In this document: positions 8,390 to 17,310 of the stretch, piece after piece
How the letters are laid out: each line of letters opens with the position of its first letter
How positions within the stretch are numbered: position 1 is the first letter of the stretch
Assembly: GCA_035292585.1 (NCBI GenBank)
Contig: DATDPU010000128.1
Coordinates: 1-64,000 of the forward strand
DNA length: 64,000 bases
Source: DASSFZ01 sp035292585
GTDB lineage: Bacteria > Chloroflexota > Anaerolineae > Fen-1058
Direction: 5' to 3'
Notes under the pieces: model-generated
Database searches by the model: none
What the model was told of the DNA's origin: nothing
The model's input: only the letters and a program-made list of their open reading frames with translations
Position numbers and translations under genes: made by a program

Positions 8390-8827
8390 TCACTTCTTCG
8401 TCGTGCGTTTGGGAGCAGCTTTGGGTTTAGATTTGGTCGTCGTCCGCGCCGTTGGGCGGGTCTTTGATTTGGGGGCAGCCTCAGGTTGAGCGGCCGGTTC
8501 GGCTTTCGGGGCGGCGGGCCGTTTGGGCTTCGCCTCGGGTGGTGAGGCGGGTAGAGGTGGCGCTTCAGGCTGCGGCGCCTCGGCTTTCGCCTCGTCCTTT
8601 TTCACCTGGATCGGTTCGGGTTTGGGGGGTAATTCCGGCAGCACATAGTCGGGCGGCAAGCGCCGCCGCAATTCTTTCACCTGAATCTTGATGACGTTGC
8701 GGCACTTGGGACAAGGCTCCTGATAATACTCGGCCTGCGCCTGTTGTGCTTCCGCCACGGCCAGCCCGATTGCAGCGCGGCTCAACGTGAAGACCCAGCC
8801 GCAACGTTGACAGCGTACTTGCATCAT
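8390..8827 (-). CDS. Paralogous zinc-ribbon protein with Pro/Ala/Lys-rich tail
   Basis: 145 residues from the ATG at 8827, which has GGAGG eight bases upstream; the frame extends further without support. C6, C9, C39 and C42 match the neighbouring protein at 7800-8288 exactly. The shared segment between them (GLAVAEAQQAQAEYYQE versus AQAVAEADRIQATHHIE) shows common descent. The tail is rich in PKPE, APKAEP and ends in TTKK basic repeats. The two genes lie head to tail and look like a tandem duplication with diverged disordered tails. Confidence 0.78.
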   Translation of the reverse strand: MMQVRCQRCGWVFTLSRAAIGLAVAEAQQAQAEYYQEPCPKCRNVIKIQVKELRRRLPPDYVLPELPPKPEPIQVKKDEAKAEAPQPEAPPLPASPPEAKPKRPAAPKAEPAAQPEAAPKSKTRPTARTTTKSKPKAAPKRTTKK

Positions 8828-8943
8828 TCGACTTGCCTCCGTGTGCGCGGGCCATGCCTGCGCCCGACTGCCCGCATTGTAGCCTATCGTCAAACGAAGA
8901 TCAAGATGAAAGGATACGCTCGATCAGTTATCGCTGTGAACCC

Positions 8944-9588
8944 CTACCGACCGCGCGCAGCGCGTCGGTTGAGATAGTGGCGCCACAATAGCCGTGCGGC
9001 GACTGCCCGCCAGGGCCGCCAGGCAGCGCTGATGGTCTCCAGTTCGTTCGGTGTCGGCCGCGCCGCCAGCCCCTGGATGTCTTGCACGGCGACGGCCAAA
9101 GCCAGGTCGCCGCTGGGCCACACATCGGGCCGGCGCAGCGCCATCAGCAGGTAAATATCCGCCGTCCAACGGCCGATGCCTTTGACTTTGATCAACTCCG
9201 CGCGGGCGGTTGCATCATCCAGCCGATCTAAAGCTGCCAGGTCGAGTGCGCCGTCGTGGACAGCCTGGGCCAGCTGGCGGCCATAAGTCATCTTTTGACG
9301 GCTAAAACCGACGGCTTTTAGCCTGGCATCTTCCAGTTCCAGGAAGCGCTGCGGCGTGAGCGGCGCAGCGCTGGCGAGCAAGCGTTCGTAGGCCGCCCGC
9401 GCCGAGGCGAGCGAAACTTGCTGCTCCAGAATGATGTGCAGGAGCGTCGGGAACCCCGGCTCGCGCGCCCATAACGGCGGCGGCCCGATTGTCTTCAGGA
9501 TCCGCGCCAGGAGCGGATCGCGTTTTGATAGGCAGCGCAGGCCGCGCGCCAGCGCCGCGTCGGTTAGGGGTATCGGAGGAGAATTCAT
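8944..9588 (-). CDS. DNA-3-methyladenine glycosylase II-type (HhH-GPD) base-excision enzyme
   Basis: 214-residue AlkA-like glycosylase that removes alkylated bases. The helix-hairpin-helix is IKVKGIGRWTADIYLL, followed by the catalytic aspartate in WPSGDLAL. ILEQQVSLASA is the conserved early helix of the family. The ATG at 9588 overlaps the transporter stop (ATGA), so the two genes are coupled. The frame is open further upstream into the transporter gene, which I ignore. It lacks the extra N-terminal domain of E. coli AlkA, as do many bacterial homologues. Confidence 0.88.
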   Translation of the reverse strand: MNSPPIPLTDAALARGLRCLSKRDPLLARILKTIGPPPLWAREPGFPTLLHIILEQQVSLASARAAYERLLASAAPLTPQRFLELEDARLKAVGFSRQKMTYGRQLAQAVHDGALDLAALDRLDDATARAELIKVKGIGRWTADIYLLMALRRPDVWPSGDLALAVAVQDIQGLAARPTPNELETISAAWRPWRAVAARLLWRHYLNRRAARGR

Positions 9589-10508
9589 GATCGATCCGCC
9601 TGCCGTGTAGCGCTCGCGATCCCGATCAAGATCAGCGCCCCGCCTACCCACATCGCCGCGCCCGGCAGCTCGTGCAGTAGCAGGAAGGCCAATAGCGACG
9701 CGCCGAGCGGCTCGCCCAGCGTCACAATCGCGACGAGCGTGGCGGGCAGATACCGCAGCGCATAATTGACGGACGAATGGCCGATCAGTTGCGGCCCGAC
9801 CGCCAGCAGCGCGATCCAGACGAGCGCCTCGGGCGCGCCGTTGGGCGGCGTATGGCTCAAGGCTACCACGGCCAACAGCGCCAGAGCGCCCGTAGAGTAG
9901 ACGATGAAGATGTATGGCGCGAGTGACAGCGATGCGCGCAAACGCCGGCCCAGCAGCAGGTAGCCGGCATAGGCGATCGCGCCGAGCAAGGCCAGCAGGT
10001 TACCCAGCAGCGGTTGCGCGCACGCCGACCCCTGCGCGCACCCTGCTCCATCCAGGGCGATCAGCACCCCGCCGGCCAATGCCAGCGGCAGCCCGATCAG
10101 CACGGGGCGGCTCAAACGCTCGCCGAGGAACAGACGCGAGGCGAGCGCTACCCATAACGGCGCGGTGGTCACCAGCGTCACCGATGCGGCGACAGACGTA
10201 TAGCGCAGCGAGGATATCCATGCGGCGAAATGCAGGCCCAGGCAGCCGCCGGCAGCGAGCGCGATCAGCCAGTCGTTGCGCTTCAACCGGGTCAGATCGG
10301 GTCGGTGTCGCGCCAGTGCGTAGGGCGCTAACAACAGCGCCGCAAGCGACAGGCGGAAGGCCGCGATGAGCAAGGCGGCGGCGCCGGCCGCCAGCGCAAA
10401 GCGCACGGCGATCGCGGAGGTCGATGCAACCAACAGTCCAACCAAAAGAACGGGCAACGGCGTAAGCGGCGGATACAGCTGAGCTTGAGGGTTTACGGAG
10501 TCGGTCAT
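9585..10508 (-). CDS. EamA-type DMT-family transporter
   Basis: 307-residue inner-membrane protein with about ten hydrophobic helices in two EamA halves, typical of drug/metabolite exporters. Substrate unknown. The start is the ATG at 10508 (MTDSVNPQ); the 49-residue extension upstream runs through the sod promoter and is not coding. It is divergent from the superoxide dismutase gene and coupled to the downstream glycosylase gene. Confidence 0.86.
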   Translation of the reverse strand: MTDSVNPQAQLYPPLTPLPVLLVGLLVASTSAIAVRFALAAGAAALLIAAFRLSLAALLLAPYALARHRPDLTRLKRNDWLIALAAGGCLGLHFAAWISSLRYTSVAASVTLVTTAPLWVALASRLFLGERLSRPVLIGLPLALAGGVLIALDGAGCAQGSACAQPLLGNLLALLGAIAYAGYLLLGRRLRASLSLAPYIFIVYSTGALALLAVVALSHTPPNGAPEALVWIALLAVGPQLIGHSSVNYALRYLPATLVAIVTLGEPLGASLLAFLLLHELPGAAMWVGGALILIGIASATRQADRS

Positions 10509-10532
10509 TGTGCGGTTTTGATTGTGCTCGGC

Positions 10533-10561
10533 TTGACAAGCACTTTGAATGTGGCTACAAT
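10533..10561 (+). promoter_or_regulatory. sigma70-type promoter of the superoxide dismutase gene
   Basis: TTGACA (10533-10538), 17-base spacer, TACAAT (10556-10561). It predicts a start near 10568 and a leader of about 90 bases before the ATG at 10657. Confidence 0.75.
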
Positions 10562-10656
10562 CTCGCCAGGTCACTGAATGCAGCCATTCGCTATTGACCC
10601 TATCCAGTCTGCAAGTCCCCAACTTGTTCAACAGCCAATGAATGAGGAGAATCAAA

Positions 10657-11274
10657 ATGGCACATGAGCTTCCACCCCTTCCATACGATTACAACGCGCT
10701 GGAACCCCACATCGACGAACAGACGATGCGGATTCACCACGACAAGCACCACGCGGCGTACGTCGCCAACTTGAACAAGGCGCTGGAAAGCGCGCCCGAC
10801 CTTCAGGGCAAAAGCGTCGAAGACCTGCTGATGAATTTGAATAGCGTGCCGGAAAACATTCGCACGGCAGTCAACAACAACGGCGGCGGCCATTACAACC
10901 ATACCATGTTTTGGGCGATCATGAGCCCCAGCGGCGGCGGCGAGCCGACCGGCGCATTGGCCGAAGCGCTTAAGTCGGCCTTCGGCGATTTTGCATCGTT
11001 CAAAGAGAAACTGTCGAATGCCGGCATGACGCGCTTCGGCAGCGGCTGGGCCTGGCTGGTGCTCGATCAAAGCGGCAAGCTGGCCGTGATCAGCACGCCC
11101 AACCAGGACTGCCCGCTCGCGACGGGTCAAAAGCCGATCCTGGGCGTGGATGTGTGGGAGCACGCCTATTACTTGAAATATCAGAATCGCCGCGCCGATT
11201 ACCTGGCCGCGTGGTGGAACGTCGTCAATTGGAACGCAATCGCCGCGCGTTATCAGCAAGCGAAAGGCGGTTAA
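10657..11274 (+). CDS. sodA: Fe/Mn superoxide dismutase
   Basis: Converts superoxide to hydrogen peroxide and oxygen; cytosolic. 205 residues, normal length. The metal ligands are visible: His in MRIHHDKHH, His in GGGHYNHTMFW, and D-x-W-E-H in DVWEHAYYLKY. The choice of Fe or Mn cannot be fixed by eye, so the symbol is provisional. The ATG follows GAGGAG. It has its own strong promoter and is followed at 62 bases by the ferredoxin gene in the same direction. Confidence 0.94.
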   Translation: MAHELPPLPYDYNALEPHIDEQTMRIHHDKHHAAYVANLNKALESAPDLQGKSVEDLLMNLNSVPENIRTAVNNNGGGHYNHTMFWAIMSPSGGGEPTGALAEALKSAFGDFASFKEKLSNAGMTRFGSGWAWLVLDQSGKLAVISTPNQDCPLATGQKPILGVDVWEHAYYLKYQNRRADYLAAWWNVVNWNAIAARYQQAKGG

Positions 11275-11335
11275 CTGTCGAGTGACCCGAGCGCCGCTCG
11301 TCGGCGCTCACATTCTACCTCACTGGAGGACACGT

Positions 11336-11746
11336 ATGACCCATATCATCACCAGCTTGTGCTTGCGCGACGGCGCCTGCGTCGAGGTCTGCCCCGTCGA
11401 GTGCATCATTGCCGGCAAGCCGGAAGAGCAGTGGCCGTGGTATCTGATCGATCCCGATACCTGTATCGATTGCGGCGCGTGCATTCCGGAATGTCCGTAC
11501 GAGGCGATCTTCCCCGAAGATGAGGTGCCTGAAGCGCACACGGCCAAGCCCGGCCAGTGGATCACCAACACCAAAGAAAAACTGCCCGATGGTCAGCCGT
11601 TCTCCGGCCAGGTATCGGGGCACACGGTCACCGTGCTGAACGCCAAGCAGCTGCAAGGCGGCGAGGTGCTCAACTTGAAAGACGATATTCAGCCCAATTA
11701 CGACTTCTTCAAAGAAGGGCCAGGCTACGCCGCGAAGGACATGTAA
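11336..11746 (+). CDS. Bacterial ferredoxin with two Fe-S cluster motifs
   Basis: 136-residue electron carrier. The N-terminal CLRDGACVEVCPVEC is the longer-spaced motif seen in 7Fe ferredoxins, and CIDCGACIPECP is a standard 4Fe-4S motif. After the clusters comes a tail of about 65 residues that I do not recognise. ATG at 11336 with GGAGGA upstream. It lies after sod and before a terminator-like hairpin. Confidence 0.88.
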   Translation: MTHIITSLCLRDGACVEVCPVECIIAGKPEEQWPWYLIDPDTCIDCGACIPECPYEAIFPEDEVPEAHTAKPGQWITNTKEKLPDGQPFSGQVSGHTVTVLNAKQLQGGEVLNLKDDIQPNYDFFKEGPGYAAKDM

Positions 11747-11788
11747 GCAGGCGCGGGCGGCGCAGATCGCTGACGGACTGACATCTTT

Positions 11789-11844
11789 ACGAGGCTATCA
11801 GGGCCGGCGTTTCCAACGTCGCGGCTGATCGCCTCGTTGTTTTT
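11789..11844 (+). terminator. Intrinsic terminator-like hairpin between ferredoxin and fumarase genes
   Basis: ACGAGGCTATCAG and CTGATCGCCTCGT form a 13-bp stem with one mismatch, followed by TTGTTTTT. It ends six bases before the fumC Shine-Dalgarno sequence, so it could end the sod-ferredoxin message or act as a 5' leader structure for fumC. Confidence 0.65.
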
Positions 11845-11855
11845 CAAGGGGAAAG

Positions 11856-13319
11856 ATGCGAATGGCCGACAACGTTCGAATCGAGAAAGACTCGCTGGGC
11901 GAAGTGCGCGTGCCTGCCGGCGCGTACTACGGCGCGCAGACGCAGCGCGCGGTCAACAATTTCCCGATCAGCGGGCTGCGCCCGTGGCGCGCCTTCATCT
12001 GGAGCATGGCGACGCTCAAGCGCGCGGCGGCCGAGGTGAATCGCGAGCTGGGCTTGCTGGATCGAAAGATTGCCGATGCCATCGTGCAGGCAGCGCAGGA
12101 GGTCGTCGCAGGTAAGTTCGACGATCAGTTTGTCGTCGATCCGTTCCAGGCGGGCGCGGGCACCAGCCACAACATGAACACGAACGAGGTGATCGCCAAT
12201 CGCGCGACCGAACTGCTGGGCGGCCAACGCGGCGACTACAAACTCGTCAACCCGAACGACCACGTCAACATGGCGCAGTCGACCAACGATACCATCCCTA
12301 CGGCGATCCGGCTTGGCGCGCTGTGGCGGCTGGACGAGTTGCTCGGCGCGCTCGATAGCCTGGCGCGCGCGCTGGAAGACAAGGCGCGCGAGTTCGACCC
12401 GATCGTTAAATCGGGGCGCACGCATTTACAGGATGCAGTGCCGGTGCGGCTCGGTCAAGAGTTTAGCGCGTATGCATTGGCTGCCCGGCGCGGCCGCGAT
12501 CGGATCGCGCAAGCGGCGGAGGGCGTGCGGCGGTTGGGCATCGGCGGCACGGCCACCGGCACCGGCCTCAACGCGCATCCGCAATACCATTCGCGCATGA
12601 TCAAGAAGTTGAGCGAACTGACCGGGTTGCAGCTATACGCATCGGACAACCTATTCGAGTCGATGCAATCGCACGGCGATACGGTCTACTTCTCCGGCGC
12701 GATTCGGGCCGTGGCGCAAGACCTGATTCGCATCGCGAACGATTTTCGCCTGCTGTCGTCAGGCCCAGCGACCGGCCTCGACGAGATCCGCCTGCCAGCC
12801 GTGCAACCCGGCTCATCGATCATGCCGGGCAAAGTCAACCCGGTGCTGGCCGAGATGCTCGACATGGCGATGTTCCACGTGCTGGGCAACGACCTGACGA
12901 TTGTGCTGGCCGCGCAGGCCGGGCAACTTGAATTGAACGTGATGATGCCGATCCTCGCGCACAATCTGTTCGAGATGATGCAGGTGATGATCGGGTCGGT
13001 CAATGCGTTCACGCGGTTCTGCGTCGCCGGTCTGAAGGCGAACCCGGAGAAGGCGACCGGCTGGCTGGCGAAGAACGCGATCCTGGTCACGGCGCTCAAT
13101 CCCATCATCGGTTACGCCAAGGGCGCGGAGATCGCCAAGGCGGCGATGGCGCGGAATGCGACGATTCGCGAAGTTGCGCTAGAGAAGATTCAGGCCGGGG
13201 AACTGGTCCACAAGGACACCGGCCAACCGATGACGATCGAAGAGATCGATGCGGTTCTCGGTGATATTCGCCGGCTGACGGAGGGTGGTATTCATGGGGC
13301 TGGCGGAGGCGGGGGGTAG
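11856..13319 (+). CDS. fumC: Class II fumarate hydratase
   Basis: Interconverts fumarate and malate in the citric acid cycle. 487 residues, slightly long for the ~460-residue family. The signature GSSIMPGKVNP is present, as are NMNTNEVIAN and TGTGLN-type substrate loops. Aspartate ammonia-lyase is the nearest alternative in the superfamily. Two starts are possible, ATG at 11856 or 11862; AAGGGGA upstream suits the second slightly better. The C-terminus ends in a run of glycines (GAGGGGG) that looks like a low-complexity extension. Confidence 0.88.
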   Translation: MRMADNVRIEKDSLGEVRVPAGAYYGAQTQRAVNNFPISGLRPWRAFIWSMATLKRAAAEVNRELGLLDRKIADAIVQAAQEVVAGKFDDQFVVDPFQAGAGTSHNMNTNEVIANRATELLGGQRGDYKLVNPNDHVNMAQSTNDTIPTAIRLGALWRLDELLGALDSLARALEDKAREFDPIVKSGRTHLQDAVPVRLGQEFSAYALAARRGRDRIAQAAEGVRRLGIGGTATGTGLNAHPQYHSRMIKKLSELTGLQLYASDNLFESMQSHGDTVYFSGAIRAVAQDLIRIANDFRLLSSGPATGLDEIRLPAVQPGSSIMPGKVNPVLAEMLDMAMFHVLGNDLTIVLAAQAGQLELNVMMPILAHNLFEMMQVMIGSVNAFTRFCVAGLKANPEKATGWLAKNAILVTALNPIIGYAKGAEIAKAAMARNATIREVALEKIQAGELVHKDTGQPMTIEEIDAVLGDIRRLTEGGIHGAGGGGG

Positions 13320-13330
13320 GGCAGAAAGCA

Positions 13331-13379
13331 GGTAAACAGGGAACAGGTAAATTGGGAGCGGGTGAATAGGGAATAGATA
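13331..13379. repeat. ACAGGTAAACAGG word repeat (family F3)
   Basis: Degenerate tandem of GGTAAACAGGGAACAGG-like words between convergent fumC and the MFS gene. Only one arm is clear here. Copies with both arms occur at 14698-14758, 48025-48098, 51846-51911 and around 52711-52885. Confidence 0.55.
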
Positions 13380-13426
13380 AACGGATGACGATGGGCGCAT
13401 TCGTTTATCCGTGTTGTATCCGTTGC

Positions 13427-14680
13427 TCAGTTGGCCGCAGCCATTTCCACGGGGCGGGCGCGCACTGGTTTCAACGCGGCCACTACGACGAGCATGGCGA
13501 GCACGGCGCCTACGGTCGCCAGGGTTCCAAACCCTAGCGAGGCGATCAGCAGCCCGCTGCCCAGGCTGCCGATGGCCGAGGCCAGGTTTACCACCAGATC
13601 GGCTGCGCCTTGAATCCGCGCCCGCTCGTGGACGTCCAGTGCATCGGTGAGCAACGCCGAGCCGGACACGAAGCACATATTCCAGCCGAACCCCAACAGG
13701 AAGAGTGACAGAGCCAGCGGCCACATGTCGGGATTCTGCGGCGCGAGCACGCACGCGCCGATCAAGGCCAGGCTGCCCAGCCCGATCGTCAAACGCCGCC
13801 CGCCGCGATCGGTGAGCCAGCCGGCCGCCATCGACAGGCCGTACATGCCGAGGATGTGCGCCGAGATCACGAAGCCGATCGCGTCCAGCCCATGCGCGTG
13901 GTGCGTCATGTGCACGGGCGTGATCGTCATCACCATCACCATCACGGTCTGGGCCAAGCCCAGGCTGATCAACGCGAGCCGCGCCGCCGGCACGGACATG
14001 ACCTGCCAGAATGAGCGAGCCGGTTGAGCCGTTGCCGCCAGGTGTCCAGGCGCTGCTTCGGGCTGAAGTGCGCGAGCAATATCACGCGGGTCGGGGCGCA
14101 GCAGCAGGGCGACGAAGATCAAGGTGACGATCATCAGCCCGGTCGTGACAAACCACGGCCCGACCAGTTCGGCGTAACCCAGGCTGATCGCCGCGCGGCC
14201 CGCGATCGGGGACAGGATCGGGCCGAGCACCGCGCCGATCGTTCCGGCAAAAACGATCAGGCTCACCGCGCGAGCACGCAAATGGATCGGCATGACATCG
14301 GCGGCGGCGTAGCGCGCCTGATCGGACACCGCGCGCGACGCGCCGAGGAAGACCATGCCGATCAGGAAAACGAGCAGCGATTGCGCGATCACCCCGATGC
14401 CCGCGATCAGCCCGCCCACAATCCCGCACAGGTAGGCCACGCTCAAGCCCAGCCGTCGACCGAAGCGGCCGGCTAAACGCCCGGCGGGATAAGCGGCCAG
14501 CGCGCCGCCGATGAGCGTGAACGTCGAAGGCAGGCCGGCGGCCCACTCACCGCCGCCCAGCTGTGTGCCGGTGATGCTGGCAATCATCGTCGAGGCGATC
14601 AACGCGGCAAGGGCCAACCCTTGTGCCACGAAGAGTGTGGCGATGATGCGGCGGATGGTCGAGGCGGGTATCATGTGCAT
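13427..14680 (-). CDS. Major facilitator superfamily transporter
   Basis: 417-residue inner-membrane carrier with about twelve hydrophobic segments and the loop 2-3 motif region GRLAGRFGRR. Substrate unknown; sugar or drug efflux families are possible. On the minus strand a Met-rich helix reads MVMVMTITPVHM. The start ATG is followed by a second ATG two codons later. It is separated from the VWA gene upstream by an F3 repeat with two arms, so cotranscription is uncertain. Confidence 0.85.
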   Translation of the reverse strand: MHMIPASTIRRIIATLFVAQGLALAALIASTMIASITGTQLGGGEWAAGLPSTFTLIGGALAAYPAGRLAGRFGRRLGLSVAYLCGIVGGLIAGIGVIAQSLLVFLIGMVFLGASRAVSDQARYAAADVMPIHLRARAVSLIVFAGTIGAVLGPILSPIAGRAAISLGYAELVGPWFVTTGLMIVTLIFVALLLRPDPRDIARALQPEAAPGHLAATAQPARSFWQVMSVPAARLALISLGLAQTVMVMVMTITPVHMTHHAHGLDAIGFVISAHILGMYGLSMAAGWLTDRGGRRLTIGLGSLALIGACVLAPQNPDMWPLALSLFLLGFGWNMCFVSGSALLTDALDVHERARIQGAADLVVNLASAIGSLGSGLLIASLGFGTLATVGAVLAMLVVVAALKPVRARPVEMAAAN

Positions 14681-14697
14681 GGGAGGGATGAGGGATG

Positions 14698-14758
14698 AAT
14701 CTACCTGTCTACTTGTATACGTGGAGAAGTTGCAGGTAAACAGGTAGCAAGTAGATAA
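14698..14758. repeat. F3 inverted word repeat
   Basis: CTACCTGTCTACTTGTATAC on the left and AGGTAAACAGGTAGCAAGTA on the right form an imperfect palindrome between the VWA and MFS genes. Confidence 0.6.
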
Positions 14759-14792
14759 GTATCATCCGTCCTTCGTCAGCTCTGCTCGTATT

Positions 14793-16172
14793 CTAATGTG
14801 TGTCGAAGAGGTGATCAACCGCGTCGGCCAGCTGGGCCAGCGTGCTGACGGTGTGCACGGCGTCGCACAACGGCGCATAGGCCAGCATGTCGCTATCGCC
14901 GGTGCCCCACAGCGGCTGGTATTCGGGGTTGAACCACAGCAGCTTGCGGGCGCGGCGCTTAACGGCATCGAGGCTATCGAGGCGCGGGTCGTTGAAGTTG
15001 TTGCGCCCGTCGCCCAGGATGATCACCGTCGTGCGTCGATCGACCGCGTCGAAGTAATCCTGCGTGAAATGCGCCAGCGAAAAGCCCAGGTCGGTGTTGT
15101 AATAACCGGGGCGGAGGTGGTCCAACACTTCCGGCACGGCCACCTCGGGCGGATTCTCGGCAAAGCTCTGGCTGATCTCGTTGATGTCGTCGATAAACGC
15201 AAACGAACGCGCTTTGGCCAGCTGGTCGCTGAGTTCGTACATCAACCGCAGCATGAAATCGGCCACCGGGCGCATGGAGGTGGAGACATCGGCGATCAGG
15301 CACAGCTTGGGCTTGAGATGGCGGCGTTTGTGCTTGATCTCCAGCGGCACCGAGCCGTACTTGAGACTGGCGCGGATGGTAGCCTTGGCGTCGAGCTGGC
15401 CTTTCTTGCCGTGTTTCTGGCGCAGCGCGGCGCGACTGCGCAGGCGGGCGGCCAGGCGGCGCACCTGGTTGCGCAACTCGTCGGCCTCTTCTTCGCTGAG
15501 CGATTGCAGCGGGCGGTTCATCAAATCGTTGATCGGCGGGCGGCGTTGGTAGTCTTCCGCCATATTCTTCGCGATGCCCGCGCCGACGAAGCGGTTGATC
15601 TGTTCCTCGACCGCTTCGCGGTTCTCGCCAACCGCTTCAGATAGCTGATCCAGCGCCGCCTGGCTCATGCCCAGCGCCGCCAGCATTTGCAGCATTTGCT
15701 CCAGCGCTTCCTCCAGGCTGTTAAACCCCATTTGCTGAAGCATGCGCCGCGTGATCCACGACTGCTGATACGGCGAGTGCGCGTTGGGCAGGCCGGCCTG
15801 CTGGCCCATTCGTTCGAGCTCTTCGCGAGATAGGCCGCGCCCTTCCATCAACTGCTGCAGGCGTCGCGCCAGATCGCGCGCCAGCTGGCGCAGCGCCTCG
15901 CGTAACATCTGCTGCTCTTCAGGCGACAGCCCGCCCAGGCCGTTCAGCATTTGCGGCGTCTCGGCGCTGAAGAACAGCGGGAAGAGCCGATCGAAGATCG
16001 GGCCGTCGGCGGCCTCTTTGACTAGCGTGGTCTTGAGCGAGATGCGGAAGCTCTCGCGATCCATCACGCCCATGTGCTCGATCGCGCGCATCGCATCCTG
16101 GCTCTCGGCCAGCGAGACGCGCACGCCCATGGCGCGCAGCGCGGCGATAAAGTCAACGATACGATCATCCAT
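14793..16172 (-). CDS. CoxE-like VWA-domain protein
   Basis: 459 residues from the ATG at 16172 (MDDRIVDF). The N-terminal half is helical and rich in Gln/Glu/Arg. The C-terminal von Willebrand A domain has the MIDAS motif D-V-S-T-S and later ILGDGRNN. CoxE-type VWA proteins pair with MoxR-type AAA ATPases as metal-dependent chaperones, and the MoxR gene lies 65 bases upstream. The client complex is not evident here; no carbon-monoxide dehydrogenase genes are present. The longer frame upstream is repeat sequence and is not included. Confidence 0.85.
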   Translation of the reverse strand: MDDRIVDFIAALRAMGVRVSLAESQDAMRAIEHMGVMDRESFRISLKTTLVKEAADGPIFDRLFPLFFSAETPQMLNGLGGLSPEEQQMLREALRQLARDLARRLQQLMEGRGLSREELERMGQQAGLPNAHSPYQQSWITRRMLQQMGFNSLEEALEQMLQMLAALGMSQAALDQLSEAVGENREAVEEQINRFVGAGIAKNMAEDYQRRPPINDLMNRPLQSLSEEEADELRNQVRRLAARLRSRAALRQKHGKKGQLDAKATIRASLKYGSVPLEIKHKRRHLKPKLCLIADVSTSMRPVADFMLRLMYELSDQLAKARSFAFIDDINEISQSFAENPPEVAVPEVLDHLRPGYYNTDLGFSLAHFTQDYFDAVDRRTTVIILGDGRNNFNDPRLDSLDAVKRRARKLLWFNPEYQPLWGTGDSDMLAYAPLCDAVHTVSTLAQLADAVDHLFDTH

Positions 16173-16237
16173 AGTCGATTTCTGATTTCGGATTGCGGAA
16201 CCGTGGCCTGCAATCGCAAATCCGCAATCCCAAATCA
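16173..16237. repeat. GATTTCGGATTGCGGA inverted repeat (family F5)
   Basis: TTTCGGATTGCGGA and TCCGCAATCCCAAA pair at 13 of 14 positions, filling nearly the whole gap between the MoxR stop and the VWA start. The same words occur inside the P-type ATPase gene at 27258-27322. Confidence 0.65.
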
Positions 16238-17203
16238 TCAATTGCTTCTCAGTCGTTTGGGAAGCGGGCGAAAACCACGGTCGTCGTCGTCGTCCGAATA
16301 ACTCGATGAAGTCCCCCCCGAGCGACGCGCCCGGATGACATCCGATTCGTGCTTGAGTAATACCGTGATGGTCGTATCGAGCGTCTGTCGATCGATCGAT
16401 TTGGCGTTGAGCGCGACGAGCGCCTTGGCCCAATCCAGCGTCTCGCTGACCGAGGGCGATTTTTTGAGATCGAGCTTGCGCAGGCGCTGAACAAACTCGA
16501 CGGCCTGCTGGGCCAGCTGTGGCGCGAGGTCGGGCACCTTCAGTCGGACGACGCTCAGCTCCGCCTCGATGGTCGGGTAATCGATGAACAAATACAAACA
16601 GCGGCGCTTGAGCGCTTCGCTCAGCTCGCGCGTGTTGTTGCTGGTCAACACTACCAGCGGCTGGTGCTTGGCTTTCAGCGTACCGAGCTCGGGCACGCTC
16701 ACCTGGAAGTCGCTCAGCACTTCGAGCAAGAACGCTTCGAATTCCGCATCGGCGCGATCGATTTCGTCGATGAGCAGCAAGACCGGCGTATCGCTGATAA
16801 TCGCTTTGAGCAGCGGTCGGGCCAACAGGAATCGATCGGAGAAGAAAACGTCTTCTTCGGCCGCAAGCTGATCGGCGGCCTGGCTGAGCGTTTTGGCGTC
16901 GGTCATCAAGTCGGCGAGTTTATCGCGCAGCAACTGCGTGTACAGCATCTGCTTGGCGTATTCCCACTCGTACAGCGCCTTGGTCTCGTCCAGCCCTTCA
17001 TAGCATTGCAGGCGAATCAGCGGGCGGGCGGTGGCGGCTGCCCAGGCTTTGCCCAGCTCGGTTTTGCCGACGCCGGCCGGCCCCTCGGTCAATACCGGTT
17101 TGCCCAGCCGATCGGCCAGGAACAACACCGTGGCAATTTCGTCGGTGGCAATGTATTGTTGGCAGCGGAGGTCTTCTTTCAGTTGCGCGGTCGTCTGTGC
17201 CAT
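16238..17203 (-). CDS. MoxR-family AAA+ ATPase
   Basis: 321 residues. Walker A is GPAGVGKTEL and Walker B is VLLLIDEIDRAD, with sensor 1 near LTSNNTRELSEALKRRC. MoxR ATPases remodel or load cofactors into partner complexes together with VWA proteins, and the VWA gene follows directly. The ATG at 17203 has GAGAGGA upstream. The gene has its own promoter and an intrinsic terminator separates it from the alpha-2-macroglobulin gene, so it is probably an independent transcription unit. Confidence 0.92.
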   Translation of the reverse strand: MAQTTAQLKEDLRCQQYIATDEIATVLFLADRLGKPVLTEGPAGVGKTELGKAWAAATARPLIRLQCYEGLDETKALYEWEYAKQMLYTQLLRDKLADLMTDAKTLSQAADQLAAEEDVFFSDRFLLARPLLKAIISDTPVLLLIDEIDRADAEFEAFLLEVLSDFQVSVPELGTLKAKHQPLVVLTSNNTRELSEALKRRCLYLFIDYPTIEAELSVVRLKVPDLAPQLAQQAVEFVQRLRKLDLKKSPSVSETLDWAKALVALNAKSIDRQTLDTTITVLLKHESDVIRARRSGGTSSSYSDDDDDRGFRPLPKRLRSN

Positions 17204-17230
17204 CCCCGTCCTCTCTTGGCGAATGGCGGA

Positions 17231-17260
17231 ATTGTATCCTCGTTCCGGGGGAAGTGGCAA
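17231..17260 (-). promoter_or_regulatory. Promoter of the moxR-VWA unit
   Basis: On the minus strand: TTGCCA (17260-17255), 18-base spacer, TACAAT (17236-17231). It predicts a start near 17224 and a leader of about 20 bases. Confidence 0.65.
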
Positions 17261-17270
17261 GGGGAGGGGA

Positions 17271-17307
17271 TAAAAAGACCTCCGAGGTCATGGGACCTCG
17301 GAGGTCT
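17271..17307 (-). terminator. Intrinsic terminator of the alpha-2-macroglobulin gene (F2 repeat)
   Basis: On the minus strand a 14-bp stem of AGACCTCCGAGGTC and its complement with a 3-base loop is followed directly by TTTTT. It begins three bases after the gene's stop. The stem is built from the GACCT-nnn-AGGTC word that recurs elsewhere (33552-33614, 60186-60252). Confidence 0.85.
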
Positions 17308-17310
17308 GTG

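Noticed and set aside
9295..9330. GGCTAAAA...TTTTAGCC palindrome in the glycosylase gene as an inserted repeat
   Set aside because: The residues match the family's conserved helix (KAVGFSRQKMTYG), so it is native coding sequence.
13925..13955. CATCACCATCACCATCAC run resembling a His tag
   Set aside because: It is on the non-coding strand of the MFS gene; the coding strand reads Met-Val-Met-Val-Met in a membrane helix.
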